DNA of 64,000 nucleotides from Bacteroidota bacterium (GTDB taxonomy: Bacteria > Bacteroidota > Rhodothermia > JANXDC01). The notes under the pieces are model-generated. The model was not told where the DNA came from. It saw only the letters and a program-made list of their open reading frames with translations, and searched no databases. Positions within the stretch are counted from its first letter, which is position 1, and the number at the start of each line of letters is the position of its first letter. Both the position numbers and the translations under genes were made by a program. Of this stretch, positions 1 through 7,070 are shown in pieces. The DNA is taken from positions 1 to 64,000 of the forward strand of contig AP024675.1 of the NCBI GenBank assembly GCA_025998875.1, written 5' to 3'.

Positions 1-544
1 GGAGCCTGCGTGCAAGTCGCTCAGTTGCACGATCCGCAGCCCGTCAAAGGCCCGGGGTAAGGTGGGCAGATACACGGTCTCCCGAAAGAGCGTAACGGCA
101 TACGTATCCCGGATCAGCCCTCGACCGGTCAGCACAAACGGCACCCCTGCCAGCGCCCAACCGGCCGTGCGCAGAAAGTGCCTCCGCGCCTCCGGTCCCG
201 AATCCAGAGAGGCCGACAAAGACCTCCTCCGAAGCCGGCTCCAGCAGGCTCGCCCCCTGCGCAAGCAGAAGCACGGGAGCTAGAAAGAGCTTGGGCAGAT
301 ACCACAGCACCCACAGACCGGAGAGAATCGCCCGCGGTAGACGGGGTTCGACCTCCCAGAATCGCCACAGCAGGATGTACAGGGGCATGAGCAGAGCGGC
401 CAGAGGGATCAAGACCGCATAGAGCCGATACCCGAACTCCGGCCATCCCGCCTCGCGCACGAAACGACGCCAGCGCCGGTATACGTATACGTCCAGCAAC
501 AAGCCCACCAGGGTCAGCGCAAGACCGAAGAGCAGAAACCGCAT
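1..544 (-). pseudogene. Membrane-anchored metallophosphoesterase, N-terminal part, apparent frameshift, runs off window
   Basis: The start is ATG at 544 with GGGAGAAG just upstream. The first part gives several hydrophobic helices (starting MRFLLFGLAL) typical of the YkuE-like calcineurin phosphoesterases that sit in the membrane. The catalytic half is in another frame: the reverse complement of 1-60 reads FDGLRIVQLSDLHAGS, containing the family's first metal-binding motif D-x-H, preceded by RHFLRTAGW and an aliphatic helix. The two frames must join between about 185 and 255, where GGAGGAGG occurs, so there is a one-base shift. Either the gene is broken or the assembly has an indel. The remaining metal-binding motifs lie outside the window. 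Substrate unknown; some relatives act on UDP-diacylglucosamine or phospholipids, which cannot be decided here. Confidence 0.7.
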
Positions 545-605
545 CAGGCTTCTCCCGAACTCGATCGGAATCCTTAACGCCTCACATCCTGGAGGGTTTC
601 CCGGC

Positions 606-1253
606 TCACGGAAGCCCCCCCAGCCGCTCTTCGGCCCATTGCTCCAGCTCCGCGATCCAGGCCCAGGAGCCGGTCCGAAGCTCATGATCCGCCCCGGCAA
701 CGGAACAGAGCCGCCAGTTCGGACGACCCGCCAGCACCGCCCGAAGCTCCTCCGGGCTTCCGAAGGGGTCCCGCTCTCCCTGGGCTATGAAAAGCGGTCC
801 CCTATAGGCGAGCAGTTCCTGGCGGCGCATCTGCGACCGTCTTCCGGGCCGGTAGAGAGGATAGCCCAGGGCGAAGACGCCCAGGGGAGAACCCGCTCCC
901 TCGGCCGCGGCGCGCAAGGCCAGCCGTGCGCCCAGGGATCGCCCTCCCCAGAGAGCGGGAACGGATCGCAAAAGCGCACAGCCGACCGCCTCCCGCACGG
1001 CGGCCAGCAGCACCGACATGGGATCCGGAGGCCACCTCCTGCCGAGGACTTGATAGGGATACTCCAAATGCCCCACCCTCCATCCGGAGGCGACAAAACG
1101 CTCCCCTAGCACCTGCAAAACGGGATGCTCGCTCCCGGACCCCGCACCGGGAAGCAGGAGCATGGCCCCCCGAACCGGACCCGAAGGTCCATACCACCGC
1201 AGGCGCGCCCGGGTCCGCGGACCGAGCCAGAACTCCCTCAGTTCAGCGTGCAC
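606..1253 (-). CDS. Alpha/beta hydrolase (dienelactone hydrolase/KANL3-Tex30-like)
   Basis: A protein of about 215 residues with the compact alpha/beta hydrolase layout: an early LLLPGAG oxyanion-type loop, a nucleophile elbow GGRSLGAR with Ser at the centre, an acid in the AQGERDPFG segment, and a histidine in GADHEL near the C-terminus. This matches the small bacterial hydrolases related to KANL3/Tex30; the substrate is unknown. The GTG at 1253 is preferred because AGGG lies 5-8 nt upstream and it overlaps the end of the ridA-like gene by only 11 nt. An in-frame ATG at 1292 is possible but has no ribosome-binding site. It is probably co-transcribed with the upstream RidA gene. Confidence 0.75.
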   Translation of the reverse strand: MHAELREFWLGPRTRARLRWYGPSGPVRGAMLLLPGAGSGSEHPVLQVLGERFVASGWRVGHLEYPYQVLGRRWPPDPMSVLLAAVREAVGCALLRSVPALWGGRSLGARLALRAAAEGAGSPLGVFALGYPLYRPGRRSQMRRQELLAYRGPLFIAQGERDPFGSPEELRAVLAGRPNWRLCSVAGADHELRTGSWAWIAELEQWAEERLGGLP

Positions 1254-1707
1254 CGACCCTGATCGCGACACAGGCGATCTCCACGCGCACATTGCGCGGT
1301 AGACCCGCCGCGGCTACGGTCACGCGTGCCGGAGGATTCTGCCGGAAGTACTCCGCATATACCCGGTTCATGGCGGCAAAATCGGCCATGTCGGCCAGAA
1401 ACACCTGGCACTGGACCACATCCTCGTAGTCCATACCGGCGGCCCGGAGCACCGCACCCAGGTTCTCGAGAACCTGACGCGTCTGCTCCTCGATCCCGCC
1501 GGAAACGATCTCTCCGGTTTTCGGATCGATGGGGATTTGTCCGGAGCAGAAGAGCATGTTCCCCACCTGCACAGCCTGACTGTAGGGACCGATGGCGGCA
1601 GGTGCTTCCGGAGTCTGAATAATGCGACGTTCCATAGGGACTCCTTGCTGGGCTTGTCCGTACAGGGGAAACCAAAGTAGCACGATGAGTCCGAAACAGG
1701 CACGCAT
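1243..1707 (-). CDS. RidA (YjgF/YER057c/UK114) family protein with signal peptide
   Basis: The C-terminal 125 residues are a complete RidA domain: AAIGPYSQAVQVGN at its start, FCSGQIPIDP, the QVLENLGAVLRAAG helix, and a final PRNVRVEIACVAI strand carrying the Arg that binds the substrate carboxylate in active RidA proteins. Classical RidA hydrolyses reactive enamine/imine intermediates made by PLP enzymes in the cytosol. Here the ATG at 1707, which has a good GGAAGGAG site, adds a hydrophobic leader ending LYGQAQ, a convincing signal peptide. The protein should therefore act in the periplasm. An internal Met (PMERRIIQ) could give a cytosolic form but has no clear ribosome-binding site. Confidence 0.85.
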   Translation of the reverse strand: MRACFGLIVLLWFPLYGQAQQGVPMERRIIQTPEAPAAIGPYSQAVQVGNMLFCSGQIPIDPKTGEIVSGGIEEQTRQVLENLGAVLRAAGMDYEDVVQCQVFLADMADFAAMNRVYAEYFRQNPPARVTVAAAGLPRNVRVEIACVAIRVGAR

Positions 1708-1860
1708 AGCCACTCCTTCCGGCTTGAGGCTCAGAAAAATACGCATCCCCATCCGCAGACCGAACCCTCTCCAGGAGGAAAATCCCCTGTTACTCCCCCT
1801 GCCCGGAGGCGAAAAGCAACCGGGCGCCGCACACTTGAGGCCCGCCCGGAAACGGAAGTC

Positions 1861-1892
1861 TTGCGCCTCCCGTAAGAGAGGCCGTATCTTTG
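1861..1892 (+). promoter_or_regulatory. Promoter of rpsU
   Basis: TTGCGC, an 18-nt spacer, then TATCTTTG (1885-1892), 27 nt ahead of the rpsU start. The downstream box matches the Bacteroidota -7 consensus TAnnTTTG and is identical to the boxes in front of both tRNA genes of this window. Confidence 0.55.
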
Positions 1893-1918
1893 CTCCTGCT
1901 CAGAAAAGGGGAGCAACC

Positions 1919-2116
1919 GTGATCGGCATTCAGGTACGGGAAGGAGAACCGATCGATAAGGCGCTGCGCCGCTTCAAGAAGAAATACGAGCGCAGCGGGA
2001 TCCTGCGCGAATACAAGCGCCGGACCGCCTACATCAAGCCATCGGAGGAGCGGCGCATGGCGCGCCTGAAAGCCATCCGACGGCTGCAGCGTGCGCTCAA
2101 GGAACAGGAATCCTGA
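1919..2116 (+). CDS. rpsU: 30S ribosomal protein S21
   Basis: A protein of 65 residues with the S21 hallmarks: REGEPIDKALRRFKKK near the start, then RSGILREYKRRTAYIKPSE and a very basic tail. S21 binds the small-subunit platform near the 3' end of 16S rRNA and helps initiation. The GTG at 1919 is chosen because AGGGGAG lies 6-7 nt upstream and the protein then begins exactly where the family does (VIGIQVREGE). The longer reading frame upstream overlaps the opposite ridA gene and is not used. The gene is monocistronic, with its own promoter and a terminator ten nucleotides after the stop. Confidence 0.93.
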   Translation: MIGIQVREGEPIDKALRRFKKKYERSGILREYKRRTAYIKPSEERRMARLKAIRRLQRALKEQES

Positions 2117-2125
2117 AGGCGCGCT

Positions 2126-2155
2126 GCCCGTTCCGGAGGGAACGGGCTTTTTGTT
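2126..2155 (+). terminator. Rho-independent terminator of rpsU
   Basis: Perfect 9-bp stem GCCCGTTCC/GGAACGGGC with a GGAG loop, followed by TTTTTTG and further Ts. Confidence 0.9.
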
Positions 2156-2657
2156 TGCTCCCCAACGACCTCTGGCCAAACCAATCCCCAGAGCACGGCA
2201 GCACAGGCTCCCCACGCGGGCTTCCCATCCGCCTGCCTGCTATTACCCAAGCCCCGCCCTGAGGACCGGACACTCCTGAGCGGGCAGTTGGAGGCGCCGC
2301 ACAGCGGGCCCGGTGATCCTGCTTGCCCCGGATGCATGCGTGCGTACGGGTTTGGGCTAAAATCGGCTGGGGAGGGACACGCTCCAGAAGCCGATCTGCT
2401 CCCGGCTTCCCCCGGCACGTGGGCGGGTAGCCGTTGGCCGTGCTCGTGGTAGCAAACGCCCTCGTGGAGGCAGTGGAGCGGGCCGTTCCGCCCCCGTCGA
2501 ACACGCGGGAGCCTACGCTGGGCTCGCAAACGGGCGCGTTGTCTTCTGGGGCGAGCTCCGGGCTGAAGAGGGCACTGGCCAGCCGGCTCTCAATCGGATC
2601 GGCTGTCGGGTGTGCCGGCCGAAGGGCGCCAACCCCCTCCTGGGGGGCGGAAACGGG
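2156..2657. other. Unexplained 0.5-kb gap, no supported gene
   Basis: No reading frame here has a start, a ribosome-binding site and a recognisable product. The open frames found on both strands are rich in Ala, Thr, Arg, Gly and Pro and look like translated non-coding DNA. One clear structure is present: a hairpin at 2362-2395 with arms ATCGGCT/AGCCGAT and an inner GGAG/CTCC stem. RNase P RNA, tmRNA and SRP RNA signatures were looked for on both strands and not found. It could be a decayed gene or mobile element, or hold an unrecognised RNA. Confidence 0.5.
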
Positions 2658-3473
2658 TCAGGCCTTCTCCTTTTGCGCCCTCATGGCCTGTCCGTAGCGC
2701 TGGGCCCGGAAATAGAGGCTTCTGGCGATGCGGTCGACAAGCCCGGGCGCAAGCCGGCTGGCGTAGTAGACCAGCCGACCGAAGCCGTCCACAAAAACGA
2801 CCGATCGGCGTCGGGCACAGCCATCCAGGATACGGCGGGCGACCTCCTCGGGCTCGGCCACGGGCAAAGGCAGGCGCTCGAACCCCCGCATGTTCGCGTT
2901 GCGGAAGAACGCCGTGCGTACGGGTCCGGGCATAACGAGCAGCACATGTACCCCTCGCCCCTGGAGCTCGGAGCGCAGGGAGCGGGAAAAGGCGATGACC
3001 GCGGCCTTGGTGGCTCCGTAGACAGCCTGAAAGGGCAGCCCCATCAACCCGGCCAGCGAGGCAACCTGCACGATTACGCCCTCCCCCTGCCGGAGCATAA
3101 CGGGCACGGCCAAACGGCTCATGTACAGAAGCCCGAGCATGTTGGTGCGCACCATGTTCTCGATGCGCCCGGGATCTTCTCGCTCCAGAAGCGACCAGTC
3201 CCCGACCCCCGCGTTGTTGATAAGCAGATCCAGCCGGCCGAAGACCTCCAGGGTGCGATCCAGTAGCCTCTGACAGGCCTCCAGATCCCGCACGTCCGTG
3301 GGCTGGACAAGCACCCGGGCCCCGGCGCGTTCGAGCTCTCGGGCCAGACGTTCGAGTCGCTCCTCGGAGCGCGCCGCCAGCACCAGATGCGCTCCCCTGG
3401 TGGCCAGGGCGCGCGCGGTGGCCTCGCCGATTCCGGAAGAGGCCCCGGTCACGATGGCAACCCGATCCTGCAT
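2658..3473 (-). CDS. Classical short-chain dehydrogenase/reductase (SDR)
   Basis: A 271-residue NAD(P)-dependent oxidoreductase. It shows the nucleotide-binding TGASSGIG (9-16), NNAG (86-89), and the catalytic Ser139, Tyr152 and Lys156 in VYGATKAA. The C-terminal part (SRLAPGLVDRIARSLYFRAQRYG) resembles the membrane-associated SDRs that reduce ketones or acyl groups in lipid metabolism, but the substrate cannot be named. The ATG at 3473 is preferred over a GTG two codons upstream because GAGGAGG lies about 7 nt before it. It follows the PolX-like gene on the same strand with a 12-nt gap, so the two are probably co-transcribed. Confidence 0.88.
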   Translation of the reverse strand: MQDRVAIVTGASSGIGEATARALATRGAHLVLAARSEERLERLARELERAGARVLVQPTDVRDLEACQRLLDRTLEVFGRLDLLINNAGVGDWSLLEREDPGRIENMVRTNMLGLLYMSRLAVPVMLRQGEGVIVQVASLAGLMGLPFQAVYGATKAAVIAFSRSLRSELQGRGVHVLLVMPGPVRTAFFRNANMRGFERLPLPVAEPEEVARRILDGCARRRSVVFVDGFGRLVYYASRLAPGLVDRIARSLYFRAQRYGQAMRAQKEKA

Positions 3474-3485
3474 ATCCACCCCTCC

Positions 3486-5150
3486 TCAGGTTTTCCGCTG
3501 CCGTCGCTCCCTGAGCCAGCGCTCAAACAGCGCCGGTGTGCGGGTGTTGAGCACGTGTTCCGGACCCAAGCCGGCCTTCTGGGCGACCATAACGCCATAG
3601 CGCACGTCTTCAAGCCCCTCCAGATCGTGCGCATCCGGATCGATGGCCACGGGCACGCCCAGCTCGACGGCCAGCGGTAAATACGTCCAATCCAGATCCA
3701 GGCGATACGGATTGGCGTTGAGCTCGATGGCCACCCCGTGTGCGGCACAGGCTTGCAAAACCTCCGGCACGTTGACTGGATATCCTTCTCGCTCCAGCAA
3801 CAGCCGGCCTGTGAGATGACCGAGAATACAGGTGTGGGGGTTTTCCACGGCGCGGATGAGCCTGCGCGTGGCCTCCTGCTCTGTCATGCGAAAGCCGGAA
3901 TGGATGGAGGCCACCACGAAGTCAAAACGACGGAGGATTTCCTCCGGATAATCGAGCGAACCATCCGGCAGGATGTCGGATTCGATGCCCTTGTAGATGC
4001 GGAACGGAGCCAGTTCCGCGTTCAGCTCCTCGATTTCAGCCTGCTGGCGCAGGAGCCGCTCCGGATCCAGACCGCGCGCATAGCGGGCGCTCTGGCTGTG
4101 ATCACAGATGCCCAGATAGGCATACCCCAGATCTCGGCAGGCTATGGCCATCTGGCGTAGGGGGACGATTCCGTCAGAATAGGTGGTGTGCACATGCAGA
4201 AGGCCGCGCAGATCGCGTACCTGCACAAGACGTCCCAGCCGACCCCGGGCGGCCCGCTCGATTTCCCCCCGCCCCTCCCGCATGGGGGGCGGGATGAAGG
4301 CCAACCCCAGCGCGGCATACACGGCCTCCTCGGTGATGGCCTCCGGAAGCGGTCCCCGGCTGCGAAGCGCCTGCAGATGGGCTTCTGAGCCGGTGGCCAG
4401 GATCCAGCGCGTACCAAAGCGTCGAAAGTCTGTGATCCAGCACCGGATGGGCATGCCTCCGGGGGTGCGCCCCTGAAGTTGATCCGGTTCCCCCTCCTCC
4501 CACCCGAACTCTGGGAGCCGTTGCCGGATCCCTTCCGGTCGGGAGGTAACCACAAGCAGGTCGTATCCGGACACGACCGGGCAGTGCCGACGCAGCTCTC
4601 CGGCCAGCTCCGCGCGCGCGACCCCGGGGAGGGCGCGGATCCGGCGCAGTATGGGCTCGACTTCGGCCAGCGCCTCGGAGAGGCGGCGCAGCCCCCGATA
4701 GCGGCGGTACTGACGAAGGGCCTCCAGCAGTTGTCCCTCCAGGGCCGGCCCAAACCCCTCGAGCTCCCGGATTCGCCCTTCCAGACAGGCCCGTTCCAGC
4801 TCCTCCAGGGAATCGATCCCCAGCCTGCGCCAAAGCACCCCCGCCCGCTTCGGGCCCAGCCCCTTGAGCCGGAGCAGCTCCTGCACCCCGGCCGGTACGG
4901 CGTCCCGGAGCTCCTCCAGCCGATCTATGCGTCCGGATCGGACCCAGTGGACGATCTCCTCCAGAACGGACCGCTCCAGCCCGGGGATCACTGCCGGTGC
5001 CCTGGAGAGGACCTCTGCGATCGGGGTCTCCAGCTCCCGGAGGCGTACCGCCGCGCGCCGGTACAGCTGGGCGCGATCCAGGTCCCGGTTGAGCAGTTCT
5101 AGCAGGGCGGCCATTTCCTCCAGCCCCTGCGCGAGCTGACGGTTATCCAT
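3486..5150 (-). CDS. polX: PolX-like protein: degenerate DNA polymerase beta-type core plus intact PHP phosphoesterase domain
   Basis: A 554-residue protein with the bacterial PolX order: an N-terminal 8-kDa-like domain with helix-hairpin-helix segments (LKGLGPKRAG at about 95-104, LEGFGPALEG at 130-139), a nucleotidyltransferase core (about 160-290), and a C-terminal PHP domain (315-554). The PHP metal motifs are intact: HVHTTYSDG from 319, ICDHS, KGIESDI, ASIHS, ILGHLTGR and DPDAHD, so 3'-5' exonuclease or AP-endonuclease activity is likely. The polymerase palm is not canonical: the family's GDxD pair reads SGYDLL, with Gly195 in place of the first catalytic Asp; Asp197 and the later Asp241 remain. 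DNA synthesis may be lost. Confidence 0.85.
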   Translation of the reverse strand: MDNRQLAQGLEEMAALLELLNRDLDRAQLYRRAAVRLRELETPIAEVLSRAPAVIPGLERSVLEEIVHWVRSGRIDRLEELRDAVPAGVQELLRLKGLGPKRAGVLWRRLGIDSLEELERACLEGRIRELEGFGPALEGQLLEALRQYRRYRGLRRLSEALAEVEPILRRIRALPGVARAELAGELRRHCPVVSGYDLLVVTSRPEGIRQRLPEFGWEEGEPDQLQGRTPGGMPIRCWITDFRRFGTRWILATGSEAHLQALRSRGPLPEAITEEAVYAALGLAFIPPPMREGRGEIERAARGRLGRLVQVRDLRGLLHVHTTYSDGIVPLRQMAIACRDLGYAYLGICDHSQSARYARGLDPERLLRQQAEIEELNAELAPFRIYKGIESDILPDGSLDYPEEILRRFDFVVASIHSGFRMTEQEATRRLIRAVENPHTCILGHLTGRLLLEREGYPVNVPEVLQACAAHGVAIELNANPYRLDLDWTYLPLAVELGVPVAIDPDAHDLEGLEDVRYGVMVAQKAGLGPEHVLNTRTPALFERWLRERRQRKT

Positions 5151-5162
5151 CGCCGCTCCGTA

Positions 5163-6686
5163 CTACAGGATTTCCCAAATATTGGCCTCGTAGGGCTCCA
5201 TATTCAGTTCGACCCCTGTCTCGAACCATACCGATCCCGGACCGATGAGCTCTTTTCCGGAGAGCCGGTCTCGTAGCTTGGCCGTGCGCCCGGAGATGCC
5301 CAGCACGTCCACGCGCAGACGCAGGCGTGCACGCCGGGCCTGGTAGTTCACGGTCACCAGCAAACGCCCCTGCCTGCCCGCATCCCAGCGATAGGCGATC
5401 ACGTTCCGGTAGGCCTCATCTTCCCCGGGCAGGCGCTCTGGACTGAGCAGGCGCCACCACCCCTGCTGCAGGGCGGGGTGTTCCTGGAGCGCCAGGAGCA
5501 TATCGTACCAGGTGGCCAGCACGAAATTGGGCTCTTCCTCTGGCCAGCGCACCAGCTGTATCGGGGCGCGCAGACGTCGCCCCTCGCGCTGACCCTGATA
5601 CCAGAAGCGCATCCCGGGCACCGTGGCCAGCAGCACGGCTGCGGCCCGGTGCTGGGCCGGGGAGAGTCGACTGGCGACGCGGGCTTCATCGTGGTTCTCC
5701 AGAAAACGCAGGCAACGGATCTGATAATCCCAGTCCGCCACCAGATGGGCGCGGATCATCTCCCCCGTGCTCGTCATGACCCGATCGTAGAAGCGCTTAT
5801 CGTAGGTGTAATCGAAGCCCAGCTGCTGGAGGCGATACTCCAAGTCCCAGTACACCTCGGCCAGAAAGAGGAAATCCGGCCACAGACGGCGGATCTCGAA
5901 GATGGCCTCGGGCCAGAACTCCGTCTCCGGCATACCCCGTCCGTCTAGCCAGGGCCACCAGGTCCGGCCGAAGACGTCGTTCAGAAGCAGCATGGCCATA
6001 TCGCAACGCACCCCGTCGCACTGGCGGGCGATCTCGTGCAGGGTGGCGATGAGCCGGCTCCGCGTGGCCGGATGGAAAATGTTCAGCTGCGCCGTATCCG
6101 TCCAGGCCGGAAAATGCGGATCCCGGCCATGGGCAATACGCCACATGCCGCGCCGGGTATCGACCAGAAAGCTCTGGGCCACGTCCGGGGCCGGACGCTC
6201 GGCCGGCAAACCCACGTAGTACTCCGGATGCTCCCGGACCCAGGGATGATCGCAGGCGGTGTGATTGGGCACGAAATCCAGGAGGCAACGCACGCCCCGC
6301 GCCTGTAGCCGACGCCGCAGAGCGGCCAGCGCCTCAGGTCCCCCCAGATCGGCGGCCACCCGGTAGGCGCTCACGGCGTAGGGAGAGCCCTCCACGTCCC
6401 GATCCGGATCCAGATCGGGCAGGACGCGGCGGTATTCCGGGCTCTTGTGGGCCAGCTGGCGGGCGATGGCCCGTGAAGCCGGGCTCAGCTCCCAGACCCC
6501 CATCAGCCAGATGAAATCCACCGGCGGGGAGGTGATCTCCTCTAGCGCCTCATCCGGCAGATCGGCCAGCGTGAGCCCTTCTTTGCCCGTACGCCGCCGC
6601 CAGGTGTTCAACCAGAGGCGGGTGTGCAATTCCAGTGTGACCGGATGGTCGGTCTGTCGCCGCATACGCAGAGATGAAAAATCCAT
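5163..6686 (-). CDS. Glycoside hydrolase family 13 alpha-amylase-type enzyme
   Basis: A 507-residue enzyme with all GH13 catalytic-barrel motifs: DFVPNH (137-142), GVRCDMA with nucleophile Asp229, FLAEVYWD with acid/base Glu277, and ENHDE with the transition-state Asp333. It acts on alpha-glucans, but the exact specificity (amylase, maltase, glucanotransferase) cannot be read from motifs. There is no signal peptide, so it probably works in the cytosol on glycogen or imported maltodextrins. The ATG at 6686 is chosen because an upstream GTG (6710) would enter the divergent promoter region. The divergent neighbour encodes a glycogen-binding CBM48 domain, which supports a role in glycogen metabolism. 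Confidence 0.88.
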   Translation of the reverse strand: MDFSSLRMRRQTDHPVTLELHTRLWLNTWRRRTGKEGLTLADLPDEALEEITSPPVDFIWLMGVWELSPASRAIARQLAHKSPEYRRVLPDLDPDRDVEGSPYAVSAYRVAADLGGPEALAALRRRLQARGVRCLLDFVPNHTACDHPWVREHPEYYVGLPAERPAPDVAQSFLVDTRRGMWRIAHGRDPHFPAWTDTAQLNIFHPATRSRLIATLHEIARQCDGVRCDMAMLLLNDVFGRTWWPWLDGRGMPETEFWPEAIFEIRRLWPDFLFLAEVYWDLEYRLQQLGFDYTYDKRFYDRVMTSTGEMIRAHLVADWDYQIRCLRFLENHDEARVASRLSPAQHRAAAVLLATVPGMRFWYQGQREGRRLRAPIQLVRWPEEEPNFVLATWYDMLLALQEHPALQQGWWRLLSPERLPGEDEAYRNVIAYRWDAGRQGRLLVTVNYQARRARLRLRVDVLGISGRTAKLRDRLSGKELIGPGSVWFETGVELNMEPYEANIWEIL

Positions 6687-6693
6687 GATCCCG

Positions 6694-6725
6694 TTGCCCG
6701 ATCGGCACACGACGGCCTAGTTTGG
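6694..6725 (+). promoter_or_regulatory. Candidate promoter of the CBM48 gene
   Basis: TTGCCC, 18 nt, then TAGTTTGG, one base away from TAnnTTTG. It is 48 nt ahead of the start codon, in the divergent gap with the GH13 gene. Confidence 0.4.
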
Positions 6726-6773
6726 ACCGTCCCGAAATACGTCCCTGGCCCCCAGAAAAACAAGGAGCCGGCC

Positions 6774-7070
6774 ATGATCCGCAAGCAGTACAGTCCCAAA
6801 GGCCAATCCTGCCGCGTCACCTTCGAGCTGCCCGCCGGGGCGGCCCGCGAACGGGTGGCTGTCGTGGGGGATTTCAACAACTGGGACCGGGAAGCCCACC
6901 TCATGTCCCGGACTCCCGATGGAGGCTGGCGTCTGGAGATCCGGCTCAAACCGGGCCGCTCCTATCGCTTCCGCTACTACGCCGACAACAGCGTCTGGTT
7001 CAACGACGAGATGGCGGACCGGTACGTGCCCAACCCCTTCGGCAGCGACGATGGGGTGCTGGATCTCTAG
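6774..7070 (+). CDS. Stand-alone isoamylase early-set (CBM48) domain protein
   Basis: A 98-residue protein that is a single E-set/CBM48 fold: a VTFELPAGAARERVAVVGDF strand pair, the typical GDFNNWD turn (32-38), then RSYRFRYYADNSVWFND and a short tail. CBM48 modules normally form the N-terminus of branching and debranching enzymes and bind glycogen or starch. Free copies of this size occur in Bacteroidota and in AMPK-beta-like proteins; function as a separate protein is uncertain. The ATG at 6774 has AAGGAG about 8 nt upstream. The gene is divergent from the GH13 gene and its stop codon overlaps the uvrC stop in the shared tetranucleotide CTAG. Confidence 0.85.
   Translation: MIRKQYSPKGQSCRVTFELPAGAARERVAVVGDFNNWDREAHLMSRTPDGGWRLEIRLKPGRSYRFRYYADNSVWFNDEMADRYVPNPFGSDDGVLDL

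Noticed and set aside
2156-2657. RNase P RNA or tmRNA
   Set aside because: A TTCGACGGG string and a CGCCTCCA string on the minus strand recalled tmRNA, but there is no matching acceptor stem, T-arm or tag frame; RNase P core sequences are also absent.
2610-3266. Long plus-strand open frames over the SDR gene
   Set aside because: The minus-strand SDR has every catalytic motif; the plus-strand frames are low-complexity shadows.
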